NCBI GenBank assembly: GCA_035048815.1
Contig: JAUCBN010000047.1
Coordinates: 11,560,001 to 11,624,000, forward strand
Origin: Abelmoschus esculentus
Lineage: Eukaryota; Streptophyta; Magnoliopsida; Malvales; Malvaceae
Length of the DNA: 64,000 bases
Reading direction: 5' to 3'
Shown: positions 48,621 to 58,988 of the stretch, in pieces
How the letters are laid out: each line of letters begins with the position of its first letter
Position numbering within the stretch: position 1 is the stretch's first letter
Program-made: the position numbers and the translations under genes
Notes under the pieces: generated by a model
What the model was told of the DNA's origin: nothing
What the model saw: the letters and a program-made list of their open reading frames with translations, nothing else
Database searches by the model: none

Positions 48621-48845
48621 TAATATTTTTTATTTTTTTTTTTAAATTTGAAGGAAACATAAGAATATTTGGAAAAGGAAAAAAAGCCGTCTAAATGCAA
48701 CGATCCTCGTCGTAGTCGTAGCGTGCATCATTTTTTCTTCTAAGTTCTGACTTTTGAAAGCTCTCCGATCACCGGATAAATGATTCCGGTGACCGGGACA
48801 CATGCAAAACTCATATAGCTTCCGTTGATTCACGCCTTTGAATTC

Positions 48846-51238
48846 ATGGATTCACAACTCTCCGATAATTATTACAAGGGTTTCCTCTACATGTTACTTC
48901 GAATTGCTTTCGCCCTTCTTTCTCCCATCTTCGCTTTCTTTTCCTTATCATTTCTAGTCGGCGTCCTTGCCTTTATGATGGGGGAACTATCAATTTCAGA
49001 TCCGATCTTCATGCCCACACAATGCAAGATAGTATCAAGCAGTAAATTTCTCTTCATTTCTCTTACTGATCGAACATTGGCATTTCCTTCTATAACAAAT
49101 TCGCTTATGATATCCTTGTTGAACGTGTATTATCTAGGTATAGCTAGCAAAATTTTCTGGTATAGCTAGCAAATTCGCTTATGATATCCTTGTTGAATGC
49201 GTATTTTGAATTATGGATTCCCTCTTGTAATATCTAGGTAATGCAAGCTTGCTTCTTATGCTATATTCTTTCCTTGGAAATTTGAAATCAGGTGTGGATA
49301 TTAGGTCATCGAAGGTTTGTGAGCTTGGATTATTGAATTATAAAGCAAAACATGTATTTTATCATTCTGAAAACAACAAATTTAAATGTCGGCACGATTA
49401 CTACTGGAGTTCAGTGTTCAAGGTAAGAATATCTTATCTGATTTAAGTCTTGAGCTCCTTCTTAGTATTAATTTTGGAAACTCTGGATTTTCTTTAGCTT
49501 TGGCTAATATGCATCGTCATCTTCATTTCTTCAATGATTATAGATTAGATGGTTCTTGAATTTGCATTTCCATTTCAATGTTTTCTGATGATATTTGAAT
49601 TGGTTTTTAGATTTGCTAACTCTTGGTGTGCTAACTTATTAGTTTATTATGATATAGATACTATGTAGGAAGGCAGAGATTTTAAGTAGTCTAAACTATG
49701 TCCTTTTACATAGTTTCTGCTTAACAATGGCAGGTGGAGTACAAAGACCATTCTTTAGGTCTGATGCAATTTGCCCTAACAGAGGCACCGAATGAAGCCC
49801 TTCCACTAAGTTGCAGACCTAACTTTGGTGCTGTTTGGTTGACCAAAGATAAGTTCAAGGTAGTGTTTTTCAATTTTCTATTTGTTACTCATGAATCATG
49901 ATGATGTACAGAGTACAGACCTGGTTCTTCCTTTTAAAAGTGCAACTTTTTATATTTGAATCTGTGCTCCTTTTCAGGTAAATGAAACCTATGACTGCTG
50001 GTACATATCAGGTATTCCCACAGTAAAGTTGTATAATGATAGTTTTTTCAGTTGCCAAGCTAAAGATCCATCTTTAATCGAGATGATGAAGCGGTACCTT
50101 ATTATGTGAGTTTAACACGTAATTTTTCTTCTCATTTTAAATTTATTTTCTATAGTTTCTGGAAGTTGTTTTCAGTGTTTTTTTCTTCTCAAGATTGGGA
50201 TTAAATAAGACCCTTGGATTTATTTGTATTATGCTACATTTTGGCGAACTTGGGTTTCTAATTAGCTTTTATAGGCTTCGAATTACTAATGAGGTTCATT
50301 TTGTTCCAAACAGAGGTTAAAAGCTTACATTATTAAGAGTAAAATGGCTTTCCTCTGTAAAATTTTGAGGGTATGGTGATTAGAATGGTATAGAAATTTA
50401 TTTTCTGGTAATATATGCATATAGGAATGTTTGTCTTAGATTGTTTTAAGCAGTCTTCTGGGAACAGAACAGCAGCAGAGTCCTTTATGGATTTTGGAAA
50501 GAATGAAAGTACACTTGAGAAGCCTAAGAAGGTAATGAAGTCTAGTGAAAGGATGAATGAGGCTAGGGGGATCTAGTGAAGCAGATGGGAAAGCTGAACT
50601 AAGAGGGGATAATGTTTGTAGTATTAGACTGCAGTCAACATTTTGCCAAGTTTTATGCCCTCTTTTTCGTTATTAATTTAGTGTTAAGTAACCACATTTG
50701 ATCATTCCTTTTGCTGATCTTAATGGTAAAATGGTTGAGTGGGATATTTGTTTTGTAATTAGAGAGATATTTACATTCCCAAGGCAAATGTCGGGATTTG
50801 AACCCATACAAGATGGGACAACATGCATCCTTAACCACTCGATCAATTAGTGGATCTTTTGAGTGGGACATTTTAAATGTGTCTGTTTTAATATTTCATG
50901 TGTGCATTTTTGCTGTTTTCGTCAATGTAATTATTTGTTGTTATGATGCCAACAGATCCTCAAAGATTCTACAATGTTGGTTTTCCAACGAGGCAAACAC
51001 CAGATATTTGGGTCGGGAAATCAAAGCTGGTGTTGTCACTGGATTTTTAACCTCTATAATCACTATCTGCTTCGTTAAACTCTTAAAACATATGAAGTCT
51101 TCGTTGCCTCAAGCCATTAACAAAGTCCATATAAAGCGTGTTTGTTTTCTGTCTGTCTACTTCTCTGTTATGGGTTGGCTGGCATCCCACTACTGGAAGA
51201 GCCTCAGTATCCATTTTATTAAAGCTTTTAACTACTAG
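48846..51238 (+). CDS. Uncharacterised plant membrane protein
   Basis: I do not recognise a named family. Five exons (48846-49041, 49292-49422, 49734-49859, 49978-50105, 50956-51238) give 287 residues with every junction in phase. A long hydrophobic segment lies at residues about 13-47 (LLRIAFALLSPIFAFFSLSF onward). A middle domain with conserved-looking Cys, Trp and Tyr residues follows (CELGLLNYKAKHVFY, CRHDYYWSSVFKVEY, LSCRPNFGAVWLTKDKF, VNETYDCWYISGI). Two C-terminal membrane segments (AGVVTGFLTSIITICFVKLL and VCFLSVYFSVMGWLASHYW) close it. The layout suggests an endomembrane protein with a luminal domain held between N- and C-terminal anchors. The 850-base fourth intron contains a tRNA-like repeat. 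Confidence 0.75.
50757..50862 (-). repeat. tRNA-like repeat inside intron 4 of the membrane protein gene
   Basis: On the minus strand it reads CGAGTGGTTAAGGATG (A-box-like) and then GGGTTCAAATCCCG (B-box-like, T-arm-like). The acceptor stem does not close, so it is a tRNA-derived SINE fragment or tRNA pseudogene rather than a working tRNA. Confidence 0.5.
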
Positions 51239-51927
51239 ACGGCACTCTTTTTTCATTGTGCTATTTGCTATTTCCCCCTGGGAGTTTCATGTTCCTTTCC
51301 TTGAGGAAAGATATAAGCTTGAGTGGTTACCTGATGTGTTGGGACAACAGTTAGATATAGCTATGGCGGAGAGAGATGCAACGGCCGTACTCGTATTCTG
51401 ATGTATAATATGTATCAATATAGCCGAGAGATTTTCGAGTTACACAATGCGCGTTCTATTTATATGGCTTCTGTGTTCTGTATTGAACAGGATTGTGAGC
51501 AAAATTCCTTGTATTGTTTTGGTTGGTCGAGGGTGATCATTGGAGGTAGTACCAAATTATGTAACGTATTAGGCGTTTCAAGCTAAAAGCTATAACCATG
51601 CTTGTTACTTTATTCAGCGTCCAGGGCTTTACTTCAGCAAACCATGCCCTTTTTTATTGCTCTTCCGATTTCTAGAGTTTCACTTGACTAATTTGGACTG
51701 ATTCGCGTTGTATATCTAATTTATGTGGGTGAGTCTTCTAACACAATTTTTTTTTTCATATTTAACGTCTCAGATCTAAGATTTATTTAAGCGGAATTAA
51801 ATTGTTTATCTCTTAAATTAATTCCTATAGATAAACCATTACATTTTTTTGACTGGACATGTATATTTTTCAAATCTACATGAACATGATCTCGACATAA
51901 TTGGGTAGTGTAGTTAAAATAAGATCA
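51239..51927. other. 3' flank of the membrane protein gene
   Basis: Moderately GC-rich up to about 51740, consistent with 3' UTR or transcribed flank. Short open frames here do not resemble known proteins. Confidence 0.4.
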
Positions 51928-51937
51928 TTTCGAAGAA

Positions 51938-52135
51938 GAAATTATATCATGGGTCAGTTCTACTACGTGTCTATGGGATCAGTCATTAAAAACTATCTAC
52001 CTCATTATTTTTTATTTTTTCAAGTGAAGATTCACTTGGGAAAAAAATATAACATAAAAAACTGATGAGGTGGGTAGTTTTTAGTGATTGGACCCATGGA
52101 CACGTAATAAAACTGATCTATGATATAATTTTTCG
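51938..52135. mobile_element. MULE-type MITE, AAATTATATCATGGG family (copy 3)
   Basis: Left GAAATTATATCATGGGTCAG and right CTGATCTATGATATAATTT are inverted ends. The element is flanked by an exact 10-base duplication TTTCGAAGAA (51928-51937 and 52136-52145). Length 198 bp, central AAGTGAAGATTCACTT palindrome. This copy best defines the family as Mutator-like. Confidence 0.75.
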
Positions 52136-52235
52136 TTTCGAAGAACATACAATTTATGATTATTTACGAAGGTAGCAGTTACGGAAAATATGGACGTTAT
52201 CCTGAATTTGATTTATTTAATTGGTACAACTTAAT

Positions 52236-52392
52236 TTTTTTTTTTGAAACAAGTTAACAGTGATTACAAGTAGTATCTGTTCTAGAATATAATCTCCACC
52301 ATTTGACATTGATCGCTCAATCACTCTGCTGGCATCGTTGGTGCTCGAACCCGTGACCTCCAATAACATCAACCGTTCCTTTAACTACTTGG
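52236..52392 (-). mobile_element. SINE-like repeat, family B (copy 3, fullest)
   Basis: On the minus strand: A-box-like TAGTTAAAGGAACGG, B-box-like GGGTTCGAGCACC, AGAGTGATTGAGCGATCAAT, then an A-run matching the T-run at 52235-52245. This is the most complete copy and shows the tRNA-derived promoter. Confidence 0.62.
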
Positions 52393-52899
52393 GATAGAGG
52401 GTTCGTGCAAAATTTACGAATATTCATATTTTACTCAAGCTAAAGTCTTTATTTTATATATTTAGACGTTGGTCACATGCAGAATGTTTTCTAAACTTAA
52501 ATTTATCAAAAGAATCATGTTAAATGATTAATTATATTGTTAAATTTTTCGAGAATTGTTTAGTTAAATAAAAAATACATATTCATACAAAAAAAGTATA
52601 ATCTTTGTGTACAAGGACAAAGTTAAGATTTATATTAAGAGGGACAAAAGTTTATTAAATATTTACATTTAAAAATTAAAAGGAATAAAAATTTTATTTA
52701 ATTAACATTTAAACTAAGAAAAAACTAAAAGTGCAATTATATTAAAAAAAATTAGGAGACACCTATGTATAATTCCGTCTCTGCTTGTGTAATGTAATAA
52801 CGTTGTCAAACCAAATTTGAAAAAAAAAAACAATAAAGGTAAACTATTGGTGGTTAACCGTTTTTTTTCTTTTCAATTTCATAGTTTGTGCGAATGTTG

Positions 52900-53042
52900 A
52901 GAAATTATATTACGGGTCTAACTTATTATATTAATTATAGTTTTATCTAATAAATATCGTCATATTTACTGCTATCTTTTATGTCATTAATTCAATATTA
53001 ATTATAAATGATGCGATAAATTAAGCTTGTGATATAATTTTT
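52900..53042. mobile_element. MULE-type MITE remnant (copy 4)
   Basis: Left GAAATTATATTACGGGTC and right TTGTGATATAATTTTT are inverse ends of the same family, 143 bp, with an internal deletion. No target duplication is evident. Confidence 0.45.
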
Positions 53043-54375
53043 GGTGAACATAGGAGAAACGATCACCTTACTCTTCCATTTTACGTTTCTGATTTTTTTT
53101 CTTCCTTTTCTCGCTTTAGTGATAGAAAATTTTGAGTTGTATTCTTCGGCTTTGCTCATAACAATGCCGTGCACTGTATGTTATGTGCCCTCCACACCTA
53201 TGTTTTCTCAAACATTTGCCAATCAATGTTTTGTTGTTAAATAAATTGCAAAACAGAGTGTTAGCACTGATAGAAAAATAAAATGAACGAATTAAAAGAT
53301 AATTTTACCGTGTCATGGTATGGAGGCCATTACGTTAGAAACAATTCACCTCTGATATATGTACTCGTTACTTTATTTCAACTTGTATTTTTTTTTTTTG
53401 CTTTATTAGGTAATCATTGAACCTTGTTCTATGTGGGTTTACTATAATTTGACTGTTTGGATCTCTTAATCGAACCAGAATTGTATGGTAGTAGTATAAT
53501 TATAATTATTATAGAGAGACAGAAGAAGCAGTTTTTATTAGGAAAATCCATGAAATATTCATATTTATTCTTTAGGATTCAAGGAGATGGAGTAGTAGGA
53601 CCTCTGCTGCTACTTCAACTTCTTGTCACAAATTTTACCAGGAGGTTGATCTTGATCTTTATACTATATATGTCTGTGTGTTGTTCATTACTTCATCCAT
53701 TCTGGATATCTGCATCACCATGTTAATCATCTGGTTTTTACATGTTCATGTCTAATATCTATTGGATTCGAATTACAAGCTCTAAAGACTGCAAGGGACA
53801 AGTTCACTCTGGAGGTCGCCTTCCACTCCAAAGATAAAGACGTCTCACTTGCTAAGGTACGGATGGCTACCTGCCTACATCATCTGAGTTTTTTGTTTGA
53901 CCTTCACAAATGGTGATACCCAATACATGATGATGTGTTGTTAATAAGGTTAATTAAACTAATAAAGAAATTTCTTCAACATCTTTAACCAACCCCTAAC
54001 TAAAATGATCTCAACCACTGATCCGAATTAATTCGACTGGTAATTCAGTTAAAACTAAAAAACAGTCAAAACCATAGCCTCCTTTGAAACACATATATAG
54101 GAATCTCATCCTGAAACTAGGGACAGAATATATCAAGGTAGAACTCACAAGAACTGCTTCCATTGATCAAACCCGAGAAACTTTCACGACAATCCAAACA
54201 TATAATGATATCCCCTCCTTTCGCGGAAGCTTTGCCAATACAGAAAGTACTAAATTTTTATTGTATAAATCATCGATGTCCTGGAAAACTGCAGAGTGAC
54301 ACTACTTGATCTTAGTAAAATATACCTGTGAGAAAAGGGCTCATGGGAACTTTACACCGCACCGGGTTACAAAAG
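53043..54375. other. Intergenic DNA with possible orphan exon fragments
   Basis: Two stretches resemble exons on the plus strand: about 53571-53645 (RIQGDGVVGPLLLLQLLVTN) and about 53781-53857, which follows an AG and ends AAG|GTACGG. The latter could read ALKTARDKFTLEVAFHSKDK. Neither connects to a full gene. The remainder is AT-rich; the right end is the WAT1-like 3' flank. Confidence 0.3.
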
Positions 54376-57300
54376 TTAGTCAACGGGCTTCGCTGATAAA
54401 ACGGAAGCAAAAATGTGTCCTCTGTGGTGCGGGTTCTTGTTAATCACTGCATCTTTGTGAATGTGAGGTTCAGAAGGCCGAACGACATGAGACAACAACC
54501 CCATAGCAGTGTGCCTTTCTTTGTAGGACGCCCAAGTGACCATATATAGACCAGCGATAATTAGAAAACCTCCAAGCACACTGTTACCATAACAAAAGAA
54601 AACTAAGCTCCTTCAAACCGGCTTTTTTCGAGTACTATACATGAGTGTGAAAAAATGTGTTATTTTTGTGTCAGATGAGAGATTAAATTCTGCTTTGTAC
54701 AAGAGAGAGAAATAGAACCTTCCCAAAAAAATTGGACTGCCAAGGAAAACTCTCGACAGAAATGCTGATGCTGCAGGTTGAAGCGGATTATAAAGAGCAA
54801 CTAAAGCAGGCCCCAAGATCTTATTCGATCACGTCAGGAGTCCATAGTTAAGAGCAGATGCAACAATTCCCTGAAGAAAACCAAAACTGTCGTAGCTTTA
54901 GGTTTACGGCTTACCAATTTGGTAGGCAGTTAAGTTTTTAAGATACAATAAGAAGGACATCACATTCTGTTACTTTCGTGGAGCCTTTATTTCAGAACGT
55001 TTCCCCTTTTTTCCAGGACCACAAGGGATTCCCAGCATCCTTGACAAGTAGCTTCTAAAATCCTTATTACAGACCCCAGGGCGGCAAATATCAGTTCAAC
55101 CGTTCAAAATGTTCACACATTTTTCCTGTTCTACCAAAAGTTCCTCACAGTTTTTCTTATTTAAATCTATGTCTACTTCCTGCTTCTCTCTTTAAGAAAT
55201 CATACACTTCCCTTTGCTTTATAGGGGAACTGCCTTGCTAACCTTAAACGGGAACTTTTCTTACACCTGTGTTCCTAAATGTGTGTAGATGGGGAGGCAA
55301 GCATAGGCCAAACTAAAGAAAGCGTATTCTTGGGGGGAAAAATCAAGGGAGTTGCTATATTTAACATTTATATTTCTTATTCCAATTAAATCCATTTTTT
55401 TTTCCGACACCTAATAGACAACCTAATTCAACTTGGAACACCAACTCTTAAATTAGATGGTTACATAAATTCCTTTCCTTCACTGCCACCTGCTACACTG
55501 ACTGAAAAATCGAAACTGAGCCTCAGTCTTGATCATAACTAGCACATCAAGCATTGACCCAGAAGATTTTAAAACCAATAACATTTGAAACTCATATAAA
55601 GCAGCAACTTTGATCGCTAATCTTTCAATAACATAAATTGCAAAACATTTTAAGAATGGAGATGATACAAAGTTCACAAGAAACTTACAGCATATAAGAC
55701 GGCAAAAAGCTCAGACTGTGTCAGCCTCCAGTCTGTTGACTCATTGGTCATAAAAAAGGATGTTGTTACCATCATTATGGCACCAAAAAAATAGGAAAAG
55801 GCTGTGACAGAAATGTTTGCAGGATACTTGGCTAAAACTGGAGCCTGGAATTGTAAAAAAATGAAACTTTAATATAAATAAAGATGCATGTGATAAAATA
55901 AGTCAGCACCATTTTTAAGGAAATATAATGTAGATGTTAAATGGTTAATGACAAGAATCTATAAGGATCACTTTTGTTAGACCGTGTGAAAAGCAGACCA
56001 CTGAGCAACGAAACAGTAGATACTGCATAAATGCATTGTGTTGCCTAAGCAAAGAAGGTATAAAAGCACCAAAGATAGTTACTCCAAGATATGATTAAAA
56101 TTTAAAACAAGCATCGCAAAGCATTGCAATGGACCTAATTATATGATCATAATAGATAGTATCAGATCATGAAAATCTAATGAGACACAAATCAAAACAG
56201 TAAGGGACAACAATGGCATATTAAACCTCAAACTATATTCATGGCCACACAGACTGTTTTACATTTATTGTCCTAAAAAAGAGATTTCGTTTTTTCCCTC
56301 TGGCCACCAAGATATGGAATTTAATCTACTACAAGCAAGGAACATCTTTTACATGGAAAAACTTTGCATGGATACATTTTGCTTGATAATTATTGAAAAA
56401 TTCCTACAAGAAGACTATTTAATATTAGTGGTACAAGAGCAACTAGTTATAATCGTCCAAAAATCAACCATATGATTATGAAGGCATACCTGAATGGCCA
56501 GGAAAGCAGCCATGCACATACAATTCCCTATCAAACAAAGAACTCCAATATGCCAATATTCGAGACCAAATTCCAGAAAACTAGACACAAGCCATCCAGA
56601 AGGTTCTGGTTGACCCCTGGCACTTATGTCATAATGAGCAAAGTCTGCATCTTTCTGTCCAATTAAAGCTGGACCACGAAACAGAACCATTAATATTGCA
56701 CCGCAAACACAGATTAGTGTACCTCCAACTTTTGCTTGACCTTCAACTTTGAGCAAATTCACTCTTTCTGTTCTGCACGTAGAGTTCCATACAAAATACG
56801 GCAAAAAGTAAGAGACATCAAAAGACATGCATTTAATTTATAAGAAATACAGAAATGAACTGATATCATAAATTATAAAATTGTTGTCATTACCCCATCA
56901 TTACAGCCAAGAGAAAGGTGAATACTGGAATTGAAGGCTGTATGGCAGCAGCATAACTTGGATTTGTGTAGCTCAGACCAATGAGAAATAAAAGCTGGTT
57001 GCCGAATATCCTATCCAGTTAACCAGAACCAGATAAGTTGGATAGCAGGATGTTTTATCAGGCACAAACAGAGTTTAAGTAGATAATACAGTAGCATATC
57101 AATTAGGATTGTTTAGAAAGCATTACTCACCCAGTTAGCCCAAGAAAGAAGAATGAGAGTAGGAGGCGTTTCGTCATAGGAGGTCGAATCCTTCTGCAGG
57201 AAAGTAGAACAAAATGACCCCAAAAGTTATATTCCGATTCAAGCTTCCAGGAAAACAAAAATAACTAAGCCAATCAATTTAGTCTATGGATACAATGTAG

Positions 57301-57606
57301 AACCAAAACGAAACGAAACGAAAGGACCCAATTTAAAACTACAATTGATTTTAAAATAACAGCGAAGAAGCAGAGTCAACCCCAGAAAAACAAAAGGTCG
57401 TACTTTTCACGAACGTATGCGATGGGGGCAAGAAGAGAGAGAGCAAGAAGATCACGGAAGACGCAGAAGACAAGCTGGTTAACACCAACATTGAGGGCCA
57501 CTTTGGTAATTACATGATAACCTCCATTGCAGAGCTGCACCAACGCCATGGAGGCATGAGCTTTCCGTGCATCTCTCTCGGCCACTCCTCCAACCATCCC
57601 TGTCAT
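54376..57606 (-). pseudogene. WAT1-related (EamA) transporter with an in-frame TGA stop
   Basis: Drug/metabolite transporter family; WAT1 relatives are plant vacuolar or plasma-membrane carriers with about ten membrane helices. Seven coding exons (57606-57404, 57193-57131, 57010-56894, 56772-56490, 55844-55689, 54870-54719, 54580-54376) keep one frame to the end and would give 392 residues. Codon 288 is TGA (54831-54829 on the minus strand), inside NYGLLT-stop-SNKILGPALVAL where the family has a conserved Trp. A TGG to TGA change explains it. Splice sites and frame on both sides are intact, so the lesion looks recent. It would remove the last helices (LVALYNPLQP, VLGGFLIIAGLYMVTWA) and the tail. 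Recalled match: At4g19185/At5g45370. Could also be a sequencing error or allele. Start is the first ATG; an upstream TTG is in frame. Confidence 0.82.
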
Positions 57607-57998
57607 CTCCGTCCTCTCCAAATAGACTGAAAAAGAATTACAACAAAAGGGTATATATATCTAGGAGTAGGAGGGAATTGGGATGGGGAAGATTGATGCA
57701 ACAGACAATTCATACAAGGGGATTGAATCTGGAAGGAAACCAAAATTAGGTGTTGCCCTTTGGAATCCGTGTTACATAGGCCTGCGGCTGGGTTTATGAT
57801 TTATTTATTTTGATGTTTCGTCTTTAAATCTCAATACCCTTTTTCCTGATTGTCCGATAAATTATTTTAGTAATATTTTATTAATTGTTATTAATTAATA
57901 TATTATTTATTTAATATTTTAGTAATGTTATTAAAATAAGTTAATTTAATAAATTTAATGATTTCACCGAAATCATTATCCTTTACAAATTAAATAAA

Positions 57999-58144
57999 GG
58001 ATAAACTATTTCAATGACCGTTCAATTAATTTAGAAATATCTATTTTGGTCACTGAACTATCGAATTCGTCAAACAAACCACTTTAATTATCGAACAATA
58101 TAGATATTCTTAATTAGTTAGGTGACCATTAGAGTAATTTACCC
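57999..58144. mobile_element. Foldback element with long inverted ends (copy 3, deleted)
   Basis: Left GATAAACTATTTCAATGACC and right GTGACCATTAGAGTAATTTACC are inverse; TATTTTGGTCACTGAACTATCG follows on the left arm. Only 146 bp, so most of the element is missing compared with 6579-7099 and 48226-48620. Confidence 0.55.
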
Positions 58145-58988
58145 CTAAATAAAAAAATACTAAATTAGTGTGTCCTTTTCTTTTCTAATCTTCCTTCCAA
58201 GAACAAAAAGCATTTCAGATCCAAACCTCATAAACTGTAGAAGTATATAAGTCATTTTCTAATTCTATTGATTTTAAATTATGTCTTTAGGATTTGAAAT
58301 CCCTAATGCAGCATTTATATCTTTTCCTTTCACAGTAACATCCCTTTTCCTTCACTTTGGCTTTCATTTATTCCATGTGTTTCATTCCTTCAGACATCAA
58401 CATTCATGGAATATAACTATAAACTCTGCAAATCAGTCACTGACAGGGTTAAGAAACTTGTTACTCAAGGCTGATATTTCTTACATGTTGTGTAACGACC
58501 TGAATTAATTTTTTAGTTCATTTGAATCATAAAGATCGGATAATTAGATCCTTTGGGCTAAATTTGAGCTTTATTGAGTAAAATAGAAACTTTTTATGAC
58601 TCGAATATAACATTTTAGATATGGATCGAGATGCTACATGTTAAGTTGTAGATGTAATAATTCTTATTCAATGCTTATCTATGCACACAAAGGGGATTGT
58701 GTTTCCTCCACCAGCTACTAATTCACCTGAACCGGAAACTCTCAATAATACACACATTTCCCTCGACTGCAGGTGGAAAACCAGAGCTCGGGAAACTCGC
58801 AATAATAATCGCGGACATCGCCGAAGAAGATACATCATCATTGATACAATAATTGTTTATGTATTCGGAAAACAAACTCTCTAAGTTCATGCTAAAGGGC
58901 ATCAAGCAGCCAGAATGTTTCGATTTCTCCCCACAAAAACGACTCTTTTGATTCTTTACTTTGAAAAAGTAAAACATGTTTCAGATCC
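58145..58988. other. Intergenic DNA and COG6 3' flank
   Basis: AT-rich to about 58670, then GC-richer sequence that is probably COG6 3' UTR on the minus strand. Short open frames do not resemble known proteins. Confidence 0.35.

Noticed and set aside
50757..50862. Functional tRNA gene
   Set aside because: The A and B boxes look right but the acceptor stem does not pair and the anticodon arm is not closed.
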